The translations under genes and the position numbers were made by a program. Positions 9,244 through 18,043 of a DNA stretch of 64,000 nucleotides are shown in pieces. Numbering within the stretch: position 1 is the stretch's first letter; each line of letters begins with the position of its first letter. The stretch is taken from the NCBI RefSeq assembly GCF_034497705.1, contig NZ_JAXRUV010000003.1:124001-188000 (forward strand), read 5' to 3'. A model generated the notes under the pieces. It was not told the origin of the DNA and searched no databases. It saw nothing but the letters and a program-made list of their open reading frames with translations. Source of the stretch: Marinococcus luteus_A. Its GTDB lineage: Bacteria; Bacillota; Bacilli; Bacillales; Marinococcaceae.

Positions 9244-10359
9244 ATGGCGGAAAAACCAAGCCGTCCGCTGGCGGAAGGTGAAATGTCGGTCGATCAGGTA
9301 AAAGAACAATTGCTCGAAACGGGCAAAAAACGTGGAACGTTAACGTATGCAGAAATAACAGAAAAACTCTCCAGTTACGACCAGGATTCTGAGCAAATGG
9401 ATGAGTTTTTTGAATACCTTGGTGAACAAGGCGTTGATATTATCAACGAGGGAGAAGAAGTTCCAAGCATGGAACAGGTGGAAAAAGAAGACACCCTCGA
9501 CTTGAATGATTTAAGCGTCCCTCCAGGCATTAAAATTAACGATCCAGTCCGGATGTATTTAAAAGAAATCGGCCGTGTGCCGCTTCTTTCTGCAGAAGAA
9601 GAAATTAATCTTGCCACTAAAATTGAAGAAGGCGACGAAGAAGCAAAACGCCGTCTCGCAGAGGCCAACCTTCGTCTGGTTGTTTCGATCGCAAAACGTT
9701 ACGTCGGACGCGGCATGCTTTTCCTCGACTTAATTCAGGAAGGCAATATGGGTCTGATCAAAGCGGTGGAAAAGTTTGACCACAGCAAAGGGTTCAAATT
9801 CAGTACGTACGCTACGTGGTGGATCCGTCAGGCAATCACCCGTGCTATTGCCGACCAGGCGAGAACAATCCGTATTCCGGTGCACATGGTGGAGACGATC
9901 AACAAGCTGATCCGCGTGCAGCGTCAGCTGCTGCAGGACCTTGGCCGTGAACCGCTTCCGGAAGAAGTTGCCAAAGAAATGGATCTGACTCCGGATAAAG
10001 TAAGAGAGATTCTTAAAATCGCCCAGGAGCCGGTATCGCTGGAAACTCCTATCGGTGAAGAAGACGACTCTCATCTTGGTGACTTTATTGAAGACCAGGA
10101 AGCGATGGCCCCATCGGATGCAGCTGCTTATGAACTACTGAAAGAGCAGCTCGAAGATGTACTTGACACGCTTACGGACCGCGAAGAAAACGTTCTCCGT
10201 CTCCGGTTTGGCCTTGATGATGGACGCACCCGCACCCTCGAAGAAGTGGGCAAAGTGTTTGGTGTGACAAGAGAGCGTATCCGTCAGATTGAAGCCAAAG
10301 CGCTAAGAAAGCTTCGTCACCCGAGCCGCAGCAAACGATTAAAAGATTTCATGGACTAA
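9244..10359 (+). CDS. rpoD: RNA polymerase primary sigma factor SigA
   Basis: The housekeeping sigma factor directs RNA polymerase to TTGACA/TATAAT promoters. The 371-residue protein has region 1.1 (residues 15-80), region 1.2 (DPVRMYLKEIGRVPLL), region 2 including the -10 recognition segment YATWWIRQAITRAIADQ, region 3, and region 4.2 with a helix-turn-helix (TLEEVGKVFGVTRERIRQIE). ATG 9244 follows GGAAGGAGGGAG. It is the last gene of the macromolecular synthesis operon and is followed by a terminator. The cccA gene found next in B. subtilis is absent. Confidence 0.98.
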   Translation: MAEKPSRPLAEGEMSVDQVKEQLLETGKKRGTLTYAEITEKLSSYDQDSEQMDEFFEYLGEQGVDIINEGEEVPSMEQVEKEDTLDLNDLSVPPGIKINDPVRMYLKEIGRVPLLSAEEEINLATKIEEGDEEAKRRLAEANLRLVVSIAKRYVGRGMLFLDLIQEGNMGLIKAVEKFDHSKGFKFSTYATWWIRQAITRAIADQARTIRIPVHMVETINKLIRVQRQLLQDLGREPLPEEVAKEMDLTPDKVREILKIAQEPVSLETPIGEEDDSHLGDFIEDQEAMAPSDAAAYELLKEQLEDVLDTLTDREENVLRLRFGLDDGRTRTLEEVGKVFGVTRERIRQIEAKALRKLRHPSRSKRLKDFMD

Positions 10360-10377
10360 TGAATTCATCATAGATAC

Positions 10378-10418
10378 AAGGGGACGCATGCTTCCATTAA
10401 GCAGGTGTCCCCTTTTTT
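10378..10418 (+). terminator. rpoD terminator
   Basis: AAGGGGAC (10378-10385) pairs with GTCCCCTT (10407-10414), with an inner TGCTT/AAGCA stem, then a run of T. Confidence 0.88.
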
Positions 10419-10444
10419 ATTTTACATAGAAGAGAGAGGAAAAC

Positions 10445-11164
10445 ATGAAAAAAGCTGTATTGTCGGACAGACTGGCAGTTATCGTGGAACAAATTGACCA
10501 GGGAGCGGTGGTCGCAGATATTGGCACGGACCACGGGCTGGTTCCGGTCGAAGCAGTTGTGCACCGGGAGGCGGAGCATGCAGTAGCAGCTGATGTGAAT
10601 GCAGGTCCGCTCCAGGCTGCATCGGACTACATTGCCTCCTGTGGATTAACAGGTAAAATTGACACCCGCCTCGGGAGTGGACTCACTGTCCTGAAAGAAA
10701 CCGATCGTATTGATACAGTAGTTATCGCCGGGATGGGTGGCACGCTGATCACAGAAATTTTAGAGGAGGGAAAGGCACATCTCCGCCCGGTGCAGAAGTT
10801 GATCCTGCAGCCTAACGTCTCCGCGGGCCGGATCCGCCAGTGGCTGTTTGACAATGGCTGGAAGCTTACCAATGAGCGAATCCTGAAGGAGGACCGCCAT
10901 GTGTATGAAGTTTTGACGGCAGTGCCGGGGGAAGCGGAAGCGCCGTACCGGGAAAACCAGGAGCCTTTTGAAAAACAGCTGTTGTTCGGCCCGTATCTGC
11001 TTAAGGAGCGGAACAATGCTTTTAAGGATAAATGGATGAGGGAAAAAGATAACTGGCAGCAGATTTTACAACAGCTGGCAAACGCCGTTCCGACAGAACA
11101 GACAACGGCAAAGAAGCAAAAATTAAACCAATATATTGCATGGGCTGAGGAGGTTATTACATGA
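10445..11164 (+). CDS. trmK: tRNA (adenine(22)-N1)-methyltransferase TrmK
   Basis: TrmK uses S-adenosylmethionine to methylate N1 of adenine 22 in tRNA. The 239-residue protein begins with a Rossmann methyltransferase motif I (VADIGTDHGLVP, residues 20-31), a conserved IAGMGGTLI loop at about 91-99 and LQPN near residue 119. The C-terminal coiled-coil-like helices (about 190-235) are typical. ATG follows AGAGAGGA. The stop overlaps the start of yqfO by 4 bp, the conserved trmK-yqfO pair. Confidence 0.95.
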   Translation: MKKAVLSDRLAVIVEQIDQGAVVADIGTDHGLVPVEAVVHREAEHAVAADVNAGPLQAASDYIASCGLTGKIDTRLGSGLTVLKETDRIDTVVIAGMGGTLITEILEEGKAHLRPVQKLILQPNVSAGRIRQWLFDNGWKLTNERILKEDRHVYEVLTAVPGEAEAPYRENQEPFEKQLLFGPYLLKERNNAFKDKWMREKDNWQQILQQLANAVPTEQTTAKKQKLNQYIAWAEEVIT

Positions 11165-12270
11165 ATACTGTACGTGACGTTATCCGGGTATTTGAAGAAT
11201 GGGCGCCGCCATCGCTTGCTGTGGAAGGCGACCGGGTTGGCCTGATGATTGGGGACTGGAACCAGCCGGTCACAAAGGTGCTTACTACTCTGGATGTATC
11301 CGAAGAGGTGGTGGATGAAGCTGTCAAAGCAGGGGCGGAGTTAATCATTGCCCACCATCCGCTGCTTTTTCGTCCGATAACGTCGCTCGATGTGGCAAAT
11401 GGACAGGGGCCGGTAATTGAAAAATGCATTAAGCATGACTTAACCGTCTATGCCGCGCACACGAACCTTGACATTGCACCCGGGGGCGTGAATGACATGA
11501 TGGCAGAAGCGCTCGGTTTAACGAACACGGAGGTGCTGGCTGCGACAGGTGAAGACCAGCTGTATAAGTTGGTGGCCTTTGTGCCGGCGTCCCACGCTGA
11601 AGAAGTAAGACAAGCGTTGGGAGACGCGGGCGCCGGCTATATCGGCGGGTACAGTCACTGCACGTTTTCTGCTGCGGGTACTGGAACGTTCATCCCAGGA
11701 GACGGCACGGATCCTTTTTTAGGGGAGCAGGGGAAAATGGAGTTTGCGGATGAAAAGCGGATGGAAACTATTGTGCCTGCCTCTCTCCGGCAGACCGCAG
11801 AAGCCGCTTTAACCGCCGCTCATCCCTACGAAGAACCGGCCTACGATGTGTATCCGCTCGCTATCCCAGGTGAGCCTTACGGGCTTGGCAGAGTGGGGGA
11901 ACTTCCGGAGGAAATGACGCTTGAAGCGTTTGTGGAGCAGGTGAAAAAAAGCTATGACGTGCCGTTTGTCCGCGTAGTGGACGGGAAAACCGACCGGGTC
12001 AAACGCGTGGCTCTGCTCGGAGGCGATGGCAACAAATACTGGAAGCAGGCGCTTTCGAAGCAGGCAGATGTGTACATTACCGGCGATATTTATTTCCATA
12101 CAGCCCAGGATGCGGCAATGGATGGCCTCACGATGATAGACCCCGGCCATCACGTGGAAAAAATTATGAAAAAAGGCGTGCAGAAGGAGATGCAGAACCG
12201 CAGCCAGGGCCGGCTGCAGGTGGAATGGCTGGCTTCTGCTTTGTCTACCGAACCATTTCGGCTGGCATAA
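11161..12270 (+). CDS. yqfO: Nif3-like dinuclear metal centre protein YqfO
   Basis: YqfO belongs to the Nif3/DUF34 family, with two metal ions bound by histidines and acidic residues; its reaction is not settled although it is often labelled GTP cyclohydrolase I type 2. The 369-residue protein has the AHHPLLFRPI motif at about residues 64-73 and AHTNLD near 99-104. A PII-like insertion (about 130-230) separates it from the C-terminal metal ligands around DPGHHVEK. The start overlaps trmK by 4 bp, so translation is coupled. A bidirectional terminator follows. Confidence 0.93.
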   Translation: MNTVRDVIRVFEEWAPPSLAVEGDRVGLMIGDWNQPVTKVLTTLDVSEEVVDEAVKAGAELIIAHHPLLFRPITSLDVANGQGPVIEKCIKHDLTVYAAHTNLDIAPGGVNDMMAEALGLTNTEVLAATGEDQLYKLVAFVPASHAEEVRQALGDAGAGYIGGYSHCTFSAAGTGTFIPGDGTDPFLGEQGKMEFADEKRMETIVPASLRQTAEAALTAAHPYEEPAYDVYPLAIPGEPYGLGRVGELPEEMTLEAFVEQVKKSYDVPFVRVVDGKTDRVKRVALLGGDGNKYWKQALSKQADVYITGDIYFHTAQDAAMDGLTMIDPGHHVEKIMKKGVQKEMQNRSQGRLQVEWLASALSTEPFRLA

Positions 12271-12280
12271 TAGAAAAAAT

Positions 12281-12310
12281 CCCTCCGCTTGATCGCGGAG
12301 GGGTTTTTTT
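12281..12310. terminator. Bidirectional terminator between yqfO and ispH
   Basis: CCCTCCGC (12281-12288) pairs with GCGGAGGG (12295-12302), followed by T7 on the plus strand and preceded by A6, which gives a T-tract for the reverse-strand ispH. Confidence 0.92.
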
Positions 12311-13253
12311 ATGATTTTGCTTTGATTTTTGGAAGGATTTTTGACTTATCGATATGGGACTCGGTGTCCCACGTGGATGAATCGTTTGGATCGTACTGGT
12401 CGATAAACAGGATAACTTCCTTGGTGATTAACGTTGGGGTGGAAGCACCCGCTGTCACCCCTACAGAGTTGACATTTTCAAGCCAGCTTAAATCCAGCTC
12501 GGTTAAGTTGCTGATCCGGTAAGCTGTTGTGCCGGCAACCTGTTCTGACACCTGGGCCAGCCGGTTGGAGTTATTGCTCTTCGGATCACCGACAACGAGC
12601 ACCAGATCTACATCCTTTGCCTGTTCAGCTACCGCTTCCTGACGGACCTGGGTGGCGTTGCAGATTTCATTATGGATTTCTGCATGCGGATAAATTTCTC
12701 TTGCCCGGTCCATGATGTCAGAAACGTCCCACTGGCTCATGGTCGTCTGGTTAGTCATGATAATCCGTTCCGACTTAATGTTTAAGCTTTCAAGATCATC
12801 GAGTGTTTCCACTAAATGCACAATGTCCGGAGCGACACCGACAGCGCCTTCCGGTTCCGGGTGTCCTTTTTTGCCGACATAGATAAATTCATAGCCCTGG
12901 TCTTGTTTTTCCCGTATTAAGTCGTGGGTGACGGTAACATCGGGGCAGGTGGCATCAATGGTGGTCAGTCCTTTTTCTTCGGCAAGCTGGCGTACTTCCG
13001 GAGAAACGCCGTGAGCTGTATATACAACTGTTCCCTTATCCACCTGCCGGAGTATTTCAAGCCGGTTAGGCCCGTCGAGGGAAATGACACCTTCTTCTTC
13101 AAATGCGTCAGTCACGTGCTTATTGTGTACGATCATGCCTAAAATATAGATTGGGCGCGGAAGCTCCTGGTTACCGGCGGCTTTTTTCGCCATTACCATC
13201 GCATCGACAACGCCGTAGCAGTATCCACGTGGTGAAATTTTTGTTACTTCCAT
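12309..13253 (-). CDS. ispH: 4-Hydroxy-3-methylbut-2-enyl diphosphate reductase
   Basis: IspH (LytB) is the last enzyme of the MEP isoprenoid pathway and makes IPP and DMAPP from HMBPP with a [4Fe-4S] cluster. The 314-residue product carries the three cluster cysteines in GYCYGV (near residue 12), ATCPDV (near 96) and EICNAT (near 193), and the SPTLI-like STPTLI substrate loop. I take the start MEVTKISPRG at 13253 because AGGAGG sits 5 nt upstream; an ATG at 13271 precedes that site. ispG, the preceding enzyme of the pathway, is 9.6 kb away in the same orientation. Confidence 0.96.
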   Translation of the reverse strand: MEVTKISPRGYCYGVVDAMVMAKKAAGNQELPRPIYILGMIVHNKHVTDAFEEEGVISLDGPNRLEILRQVDKGTVVYTAHGVSPEVRQLAEEKGLTTIDATCPDVTVTHDLIREKQDQGYEFIYVGKKGHPEPEGAVGVAPDIVHLVETLDDLESLNIKSERIIMTNQTTMSQWDVSDIMDRAREIYPHAEIHNEICNATQVRQEAVAEQAKDVDLVLVVGDPKSNNSNRLAQVSEQVAGTTAYRISNLTELDLSWLENVNSVGVTAGASTPTLITKEVILFIDQYDPNDSSTWDTESHIDKSKILPKIKAKS

Positions 13254-13343
13254 AAAGGCCTCCTGTTTCATAATTTGAACCGTGAGGTCTTGCGTGTACG
13301 CGCTGACTTTACGTATGCAGTCATGTAAAACGATTCTGGATTC

Positions 13344-13371
13344 ATTATACTACCTAAGCGTCTGGTTGAAA
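13344..13371 (-). promoter_or_regulatory. Possible ispH promoter
   Basis: On the minus strand TATAAT (13344-13349) lies 16 bp from a poor -35 TTTCAA (13366-13371). Only the -10 is convincing. Confidence 0.4.
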
Positions 13372-13501
13372 AGAAAGGACGGCTGAAGGGATGCATTCCT
13401 TTAATATTTTGTGAACAGAAGCAGAGGAGAAGCTATGGTTTCTATTTTAACTATGATAAAATATGGAGATGCAAAAAATGCGTAAATGAAAAGAGAGTTA
13501 G

Positions 13502-14800
13502 GTGAACAGCGTGGAAAACCGCTTTAAACAATACAATATTCCGGCATACGCCCTCAAGCTGCTGGATAAAAAACGAATTCAAAAACCAACGGATATTCAG
13601 GAACGGCTGATGCCCGCCGCGATTAATGGCAAGGATGTTATCGGCCAGTCGCAGACCGGATCAGGGAAAACACTTGCGTATCTGCTGCCAATTCTGAGCA
13701 GAATCGACACCTCCAGAGCGGAAGTGCAGGCAGTCATTACAGCACCTACCCGGGAGCTCGCCGGCCAGATTTTCGGTGTCCTGAAGGAAATTACGGATGA
13801 AGATGAAACCTCTTCGGTACGTGCCAAGCAGGTATCCGGGGGCACGGACCGCTCCAGAGTGATGGAGCAGCTCCGTAACCCACCGCACATTATTGTAGCC
13901 ACTCCAGGGCGGCTGAAGGATATGGTTGGAGAAAATGTTATCAATGTACACACGGTAAGCATGCTCGTCATTGACGAAGCAGATCAGATGCTTGATATGG
14001 GCTTTTTGGAAGAAATTGATCCGGTGGCCGGAAAAATGGCAGATAACCTGCAGATGATGGTATTTTCTGCAACGGTACCGGAAAGCCTGCAGCCGTTTCT
14101 GCGCAAATATATGAACAATCCTAAGCATGTGCACGTAAAGCCGGAGCATGCGACGCCAAAAGAAATGACACATTACGGCATCGCGCTCAGGCACCGCAGC
14201 CGTCTTGATGTGACAATGGAGCTTGTAGACCGGCTGCAGCCGTTTCTTGCCATCATATTTGCAAGCACGAAGGAGGAAGCGGACGAACTGGCAGGGGAAA
14301 TGTTCAAAAAACAATACCCGGTAGAAGTGCTGCACGGCGGTCTGCCTTCGAGGCAGCGCAAACAGGTCATGAAACGGATTCAAAATCTGGAGGTTCAGTA
14401 TCTGGTAGCTACCGACCTTGCTGCCCGCGGTATGGATATTCCGGGTATTTCCCACATTATTAACTACAGCCTGCCGAAGGAACTGGAATACTTTATTCAC
14501 CGGACGGGCCGTGCCGGGAGAGCCGGACTGACAGGAGAGTCCTATACTCTGATGGGAGAAGACGACCGGAAAGCCGTTCTTTCTCTTCAAAAGCAAGGTA
14601 TCCGCTTCACGTTCATGGACTTTCGTAAAGGAACGTGGACCGAGCTCTCCAAACCGCTGTTTGCCACCAAGCAGACGAAACGCAAGCCTGCGCCTGCTCC
14701 TGACGCCATGCCGGTGAAAAAACCGAAAAAAGTGAAGCCGGGCTATAAGAAGAAAGCGATGGCAGACCAGACGGCGTCCCGCCGCCGCAAACGAAAATAA
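13502..14800 (+). CDS. cshB: DEAD-box RNA helicase CshB
   Basis: CshB is a cold-shock-associated ATP-dependent RNA helicase. The 432-residue protein shows the Q motif (PTDIQERL), motif I (SQTGSGKT, about 48-55), DEAD variant IDEADQMLDMGF near residues 158-169, SAT, and the helicase C motifs ATDLAARGMDIPG and HRTGRAGR. A basic tail ends in VKKPKKVKPGYKKK, the segment that marks CshB rather than CshA. Start is GTG 13502 with another GTG at 13511. It is followed after 17 bp by nfo, probably co-transcribed. Confidence 0.94.
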   Translation: MNSVENRFKQYNIPAYALKLLDKKRIQKPTDIQERLMPAAINGKDVIGQSQTGSGKTLAYLLPILSRIDTSRAEVQAVITAPTRELAGQIFGVLKEITDEDETSSVRAKQVSGGTDRSRVMEQLRNPPHIIVATPGRLKDMVGENVINVHTVSMLVIDEADQMLDMGFLEEIDPVAGKMADNLQMMVFSATVPESLQPFLRKYMNNPKHVHVKPEHATPKEMTHYGIALRHRSRLDVTMELVDRLQPFLAIIFASTKEEADELAGEMFKKQYPVEVLHGGLPSRQRKQVMKRIQNLEVQYLVATDLAARGMDIPGISHIINYSLPKELEYFIHRTGRAGRAGLTGESYTLMGEDDRKAVLSLQKQGIRFTFMDFRKGTWTELSKPLFATKQTKRKPAPAPDAMPVKKPKKVKPGYKKKAMADQTASRRRKRK

Positions 14801-14817
14801 CAATTGAGGTGATGACT

Positions 14818-15714
14818 GTGCTTTTAGGCTCGCATGTATCCATGAACGGAAAAAAAATGCTTCTTGGTTCAAGTGAAGAAGCGGCTTCGTACGGAGCGAC
14901 AGCGATGATGATTTATACAGGAGCGCCGCAGAACACCCGGCGCAAACCGATCGAAGAATTAAATATCGAAAACGGGCACGCCCACATGAAAGAAAACGGC
15001 ATTGAAGAGGTAGTGGTCCATGCACCGTATATTATTAATATCGGCAATACAACCAAGCCGGAAACATTTCAGCTGGGTGTGGATTTTCTGCGCAATGAAA
15101 TCAGCAGATCCGAGTCGCTCGGGGCAAAGCAGATTGTTCTTCACCCGGGGGCGCACGTTGGAGCCGGCACAGAAGCAGGCATTAAAAAAATTATCGAGGG
15201 CTTAAATGAAGTTATTTATCCGGACCAGAAGGTGCAAATCGCGCTTGAAACAATGGCGGGCAAAGGCTCGGAGTGCGGAATAAGCTTTGAAGAGCTTTCG
15301 GAGATTATCAGTGGAGTAACTCACAACGATAAACTGAGTGTCTGCTTTGATACGTGCCACACGCATGATGCGGGCTACGATATCGTGGGGGATCTGGACG
15401 GCGTGCTGGAGTCGTTCGATCATTATGTCGGCCTCGACCGGCTGAAGGTGCTTCATATTAACGACAGCAAAAACGAACGCGGAGCAGGTAAAGACCGTCA
15501 CGAAAATATTGGTTACGGCTATATCGGCTACAGTACGTTAGCAGAAATTGTGCATCACGAGGCGTTTGCTTCTGTGCCTAAAATACTGGAAACACCTTAT
15601 GTCGGCACAGATAAGAAAAATAAAAAACCACCGTATAAGCACGAAATTGCGATGCTCAGACAAAAAGAATGGAAAGCGGACTGGCGGGATGAATTAATGC
15701 CGGCAGAGGTGTAA
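14818..15714 (+). CDS. nfo: Endonuclease IV
   Basis: Nfo cleaves DNA 5' of abasic sites in base excision repair and has three zinc ions. The 298-residue protein has the AP endonuclease family 2 signatures: HAPYIINIGN near residue 65, VLHPGAHVGAGTE near 106, CFDTCHTHDAGYD near 178 and HINDSKNERGAGKDRHENIG near 213-232. I choose GTG 14818, 8 nt after TTGAGGTGA; upstream in-frame GTG 14809 and ATG 14812 overlap that site. It follows cshB and ends before a strong terminator. Confidence 0.96.
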   Translation: MLLGSHVSMNGKKMLLGSSEEAASYGATAMMIYTGAPQNTRRKPIEELNIENGHAHMKENGIEEVVVHAPYIINIGNTTKPETFQLGVDFLRNEISRSESLGAKQIVLHPGAHVGAGTEAGIKKIIEGLNEVIYPDQKVQIALETMAGKGSECGISFEELSEIISGVTHNDKLSVCFDTCHTHDAGYDIVGDLDGVLESFDHYVGLDRLKVLHINDSKNERGAGKDRHENIGYGYIGYSTLAEIVHHEAFASVPKILETPYVGTDKKNKKPPYKHEIAMLRQKEWKADWRDELMPAEV

Positions 15715-15723
15715 ATGTCTTCT

Positions 15724-15754
15724 GCATGAACGCGTGAAGCGTTCATGCTTTTTT
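15724..15754 (+). terminator. nfo terminator
   Basis: GCATGAACGC (15724-15733) pairs perfectly with GCGTTCATGC (15739-15748), loop GTGAA, followed by six T. Confidence 0.94.
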
Positions 15755-15798
15755 ATTTCTGGAAGCCCAGGAAAAGGCATTAGGAACAAGGATAGCAA

Positions 15799-15836
15799 CA
15801 AGCACGCCCCACATGCATTCATGCGGGGCGTGCTTG
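15799..15836. terminator. Strong hairpin at the 3' end of ppk
   Basis: A perfect 12-bp stem (15799-15810 with 15825-15836) with a loop containing the palindrome ATGCAT. It sits 3 bp past the ppk stop on the minus strand. Neither side has a clean T-run (minus tail TTGCTATCC, plus tail CTTTATT), so it may act as a 3' stabiliser as well as a terminator. Confidence 0.6.
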
Positions 15837-15838
15837 CT

Positions 15839-17947
15839 TTATTCGTTGTTCATATCAAGAAATCTCGATGCCCACTCAAACAATACCAGCTGGCTGTTAA
15901 CGGCGGGCTCTCCGGGCGCAGGCTCAACGTAATGATAATAACCGCTGCTGTACTGCTCCCTTGCCTTCACATTATCCTGCAGGATCAGCTCCAAAATGGC
16001 ACTGAGCCGCTTTTTTAAAATAGGTTCGTAGACTGGAAACATGATTTCAATTCGTTTTTCCATGTTTCTTGTCATCCAGTCAGCCGACGACAAATAATAG
16101 TCGTCACGGGCGCTGTTGGCAAAATAAAAAATACGGGTATGCTCAAGGAAACGGCCGACGATGCTGCGGACGGTGATGCTTTCGCTCACTCCGGGGATTC
16201 CTGGTTTCAGGCAGCAGATACCGCGCACAATAAGTTCAATGCGTACACCGGCCCGGGAGGCTTCATACAGTTTAATAATGAGCTCTTTATCTGTTAACGA
16301 ATTCATTTTGGCAATAATATGCCCGCTTCCGTCCTGGCGGTGGCAGTCAATCTCCCGCTGGATTAAATGAATCAGCTCCTCGCGTATCCCTTCCGGAGAA
16401 GTGCTGATTTCATTCCAGTACGGCTGCTGGGAAAAGCCGCTTAAATGATTAAAAAAGTTAGTGGCATCCTCACCGAAGGAGGGGCGGGTCGTAATCATGC
16501 CCATATCGGTGTACACTTTAGCGGTGGAATCGTTGTAGTTGCCGGTACCAAGATGCACATACCTCTTGATGCCATCTGCTGTCTTCTTGACGATCAGCAC
16601 AATTTTACTGTGGGTTTTCAGTGATGTAATACCGTAAATGACGTGAACACCGGATTTCTCAAGGGTTTTCGCCCATTGGATATTATTTTCTTCATCAAAG
16701 CGTGCCTTCAGCTCGACGAGGACCGTCACCTGTTTACCCTGTTCCGCCGCTCTTGCCAGTGCAGCAATAATGGGGGAGTCCCCACTGACCCGGTAAAGAG
16801 TCTGCTTAATCGCTAAAACGTCCGGGTCGTCGGCTGCTGTGGAAATAAAGTCGATAACGGGCTGGAATGATTCATAAGGATGGTGCAGTAAAATGTCCCG
16901 GTTATCGGAAGCATTAAACACATCGGAATCAGTAATCAAATCCTCCGGCGGCTGGGGGATAAGCGTTTCATACACAAGATGCTCCCATTCCGGCGCGAGT
17001 TCCTCACAGAGCGGAAACAGGAAAGTTAAATCGATCGGCCCCTTCAGGGTATACACGTCGTCTGGGTGAACCTCGAGGGCTTCGAGCAGAAACTCAAGAA
17101 TATAGTCATCCATCATGCCGTGCTGGCATTCCAAACGAACAGCGGCTCCCCATTTGCGTTTTTTTAATTCTTTTTCAATTTCGCGGAGCAGATCGCGGGC
17201 GCCCTCCTCATGAATGGTTAAATCTGCGTTCCGGGTGATCCGGAACGGAGAAGCACTTACGACGGTAAAACCCTTGAAGAGCATATGGATAAATTCTGCC
17301 AGTACCTGCTCAAGCAGAATATACTCCCGGCTGCCGTCGGATGATGGAAGCACAAGGAAGCGGGGGAGCACCCCGGGTACCTGTACAATCGCAATGCTCT
17401 CTTTTTCATAACCGGCTTCTTTCTGGAGCCGGACGGCCAGATTCAGGGATTTGTTTAAAAGCATAGGAAACGGGCGGTAGGCGTCTACGGCCATCGGTGT
17501 CAGCACCGGCATAATATTGGACATGAAATATTCCTGGATATATTCATACTGGCCGCTGTTTAATTCAAGCGTCGAAAGAAAACGGATATTTTCTGAGGCC
17601 AGCAGCGGGACAGCTGTTTCCGTAAAAAAATGATCCTGCAGCCGCACAAGCTCTGAGTTTTTTTCGGTGATGGCCGAGAGCTGCTGCTTCGGCGTGAGCC
17701 CGGCTTTGTTTTCGGGTTTATTGAACCCTGCTTTTACCTGGTCTTTTAACCCTGCCACCCGAACCATGAAAAATTCATCCAGGTTGGAGCTGAAGATACC
17801 TAAAAACCGCAGGCGTTCAAGGAGTGGATTGGTCTCGTCGAGCGCCTCTTCGAGCACGCGCTCATTAAACGCAAGCCAGCTGATCTCCCGGTTGTTATAA
17901 TATGCTGGGTTTTCAAGGTCAATATGTGTCTGAGTCGTTTCGGTCAT
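15839..17947 (-). CDS. ppk: Polyphosphate kinase
   Basis: Ppk1 reversibly polymerises the gamma-phosphate of ATP into inorganic polyphosphate. The 702-residue protein has the N-terminal helical domain (NREISWLAFNERVLEEA near residue 18), a head domain and two phospholipase-D-like C-terminal domains. The phosphorylated histidine lies in YVHLGTGNYN near residue 464, and a second conserved H is in RYVHL/FLEHTRIFYF. ATG 17947 starts MTETTQTH. It lies 96 bp downstream of ppx on the same strand, so a ppx-ppk operon is likely. The pair sits between nfo and the zinc operon. Confidence 0.97.
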   Translation of the reverse strand: MTETTQTHIDLENPAYYNNREISWLAFNERVLEEALDETNPLLERLRFLGIFSSNLDEFFMVRVAGLKDQVKAGFNKPENKAGLTPKQQLSAITEKNSELVRLQDHFFTETAVPLLASENIRFLSTLELNSGQYEYIQEYFMSNIMPVLTPMAVDAYRPFPMLLNKSLNLAVRLQKEAGYEKESIAIVQVPGVLPRFLVLPSSDGSREYILLEQVLAEFIHMLFKGFTVVSASPFRITRNADLTIHEEGARDLLREIEKELKKRKWGAAVRLECQHGMMDDYILEFLLEALEVHPDDVYTLKGPIDLTFLFPLCEELAPEWEHLVYETLIPQPPEDLITDSDVFNASDNRDILLHHPYESFQPVIDFISTAADDPDVLAIKQTLYRVSGDSPIIAALARAAEQGKQVTVLVELKARFDEENNIQWAKTLEKSGVHVIYGITSLKTHSKIVLIVKKTADGIKRYVHLGTGNYNDSTAKVYTDMGMITTRPSFGEDATNFFNHLSGFSQQPYWNEISTSPEGIREELIHLIQREIDCHRQDGSGHIIAKMNSLTDKELIIKLYEASRAGVRIELIVRGICCLKPGIPGVSESITVRSIVGRFLEHTRIFYFANSARDDYYLSSADWMTRNMEKRIEIMFPVYEPILKKRLSAILELILQDNVKAREQYSSGYYHYVEPAPGEPAVNSQLVLFEWASRFLDMNNE

Positions 17948-18043
17948 GGTAGAATCCGCCTTTCTTTACACCCTGGTCGCTCCTGGGCCAATTGTATCAA
18001 CGAAATGTTAAGTGCATGTAAAGATTCACGAAAAAAGCATTGT

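Noticed and set aside
13661..15025. 454-codon open frame on the minus strand opposite cshB and nfo
   Set aside because: It is antisense to two well-defined genes, has no family motif and no ribosome site; long antisense frames are common in this codon usage.
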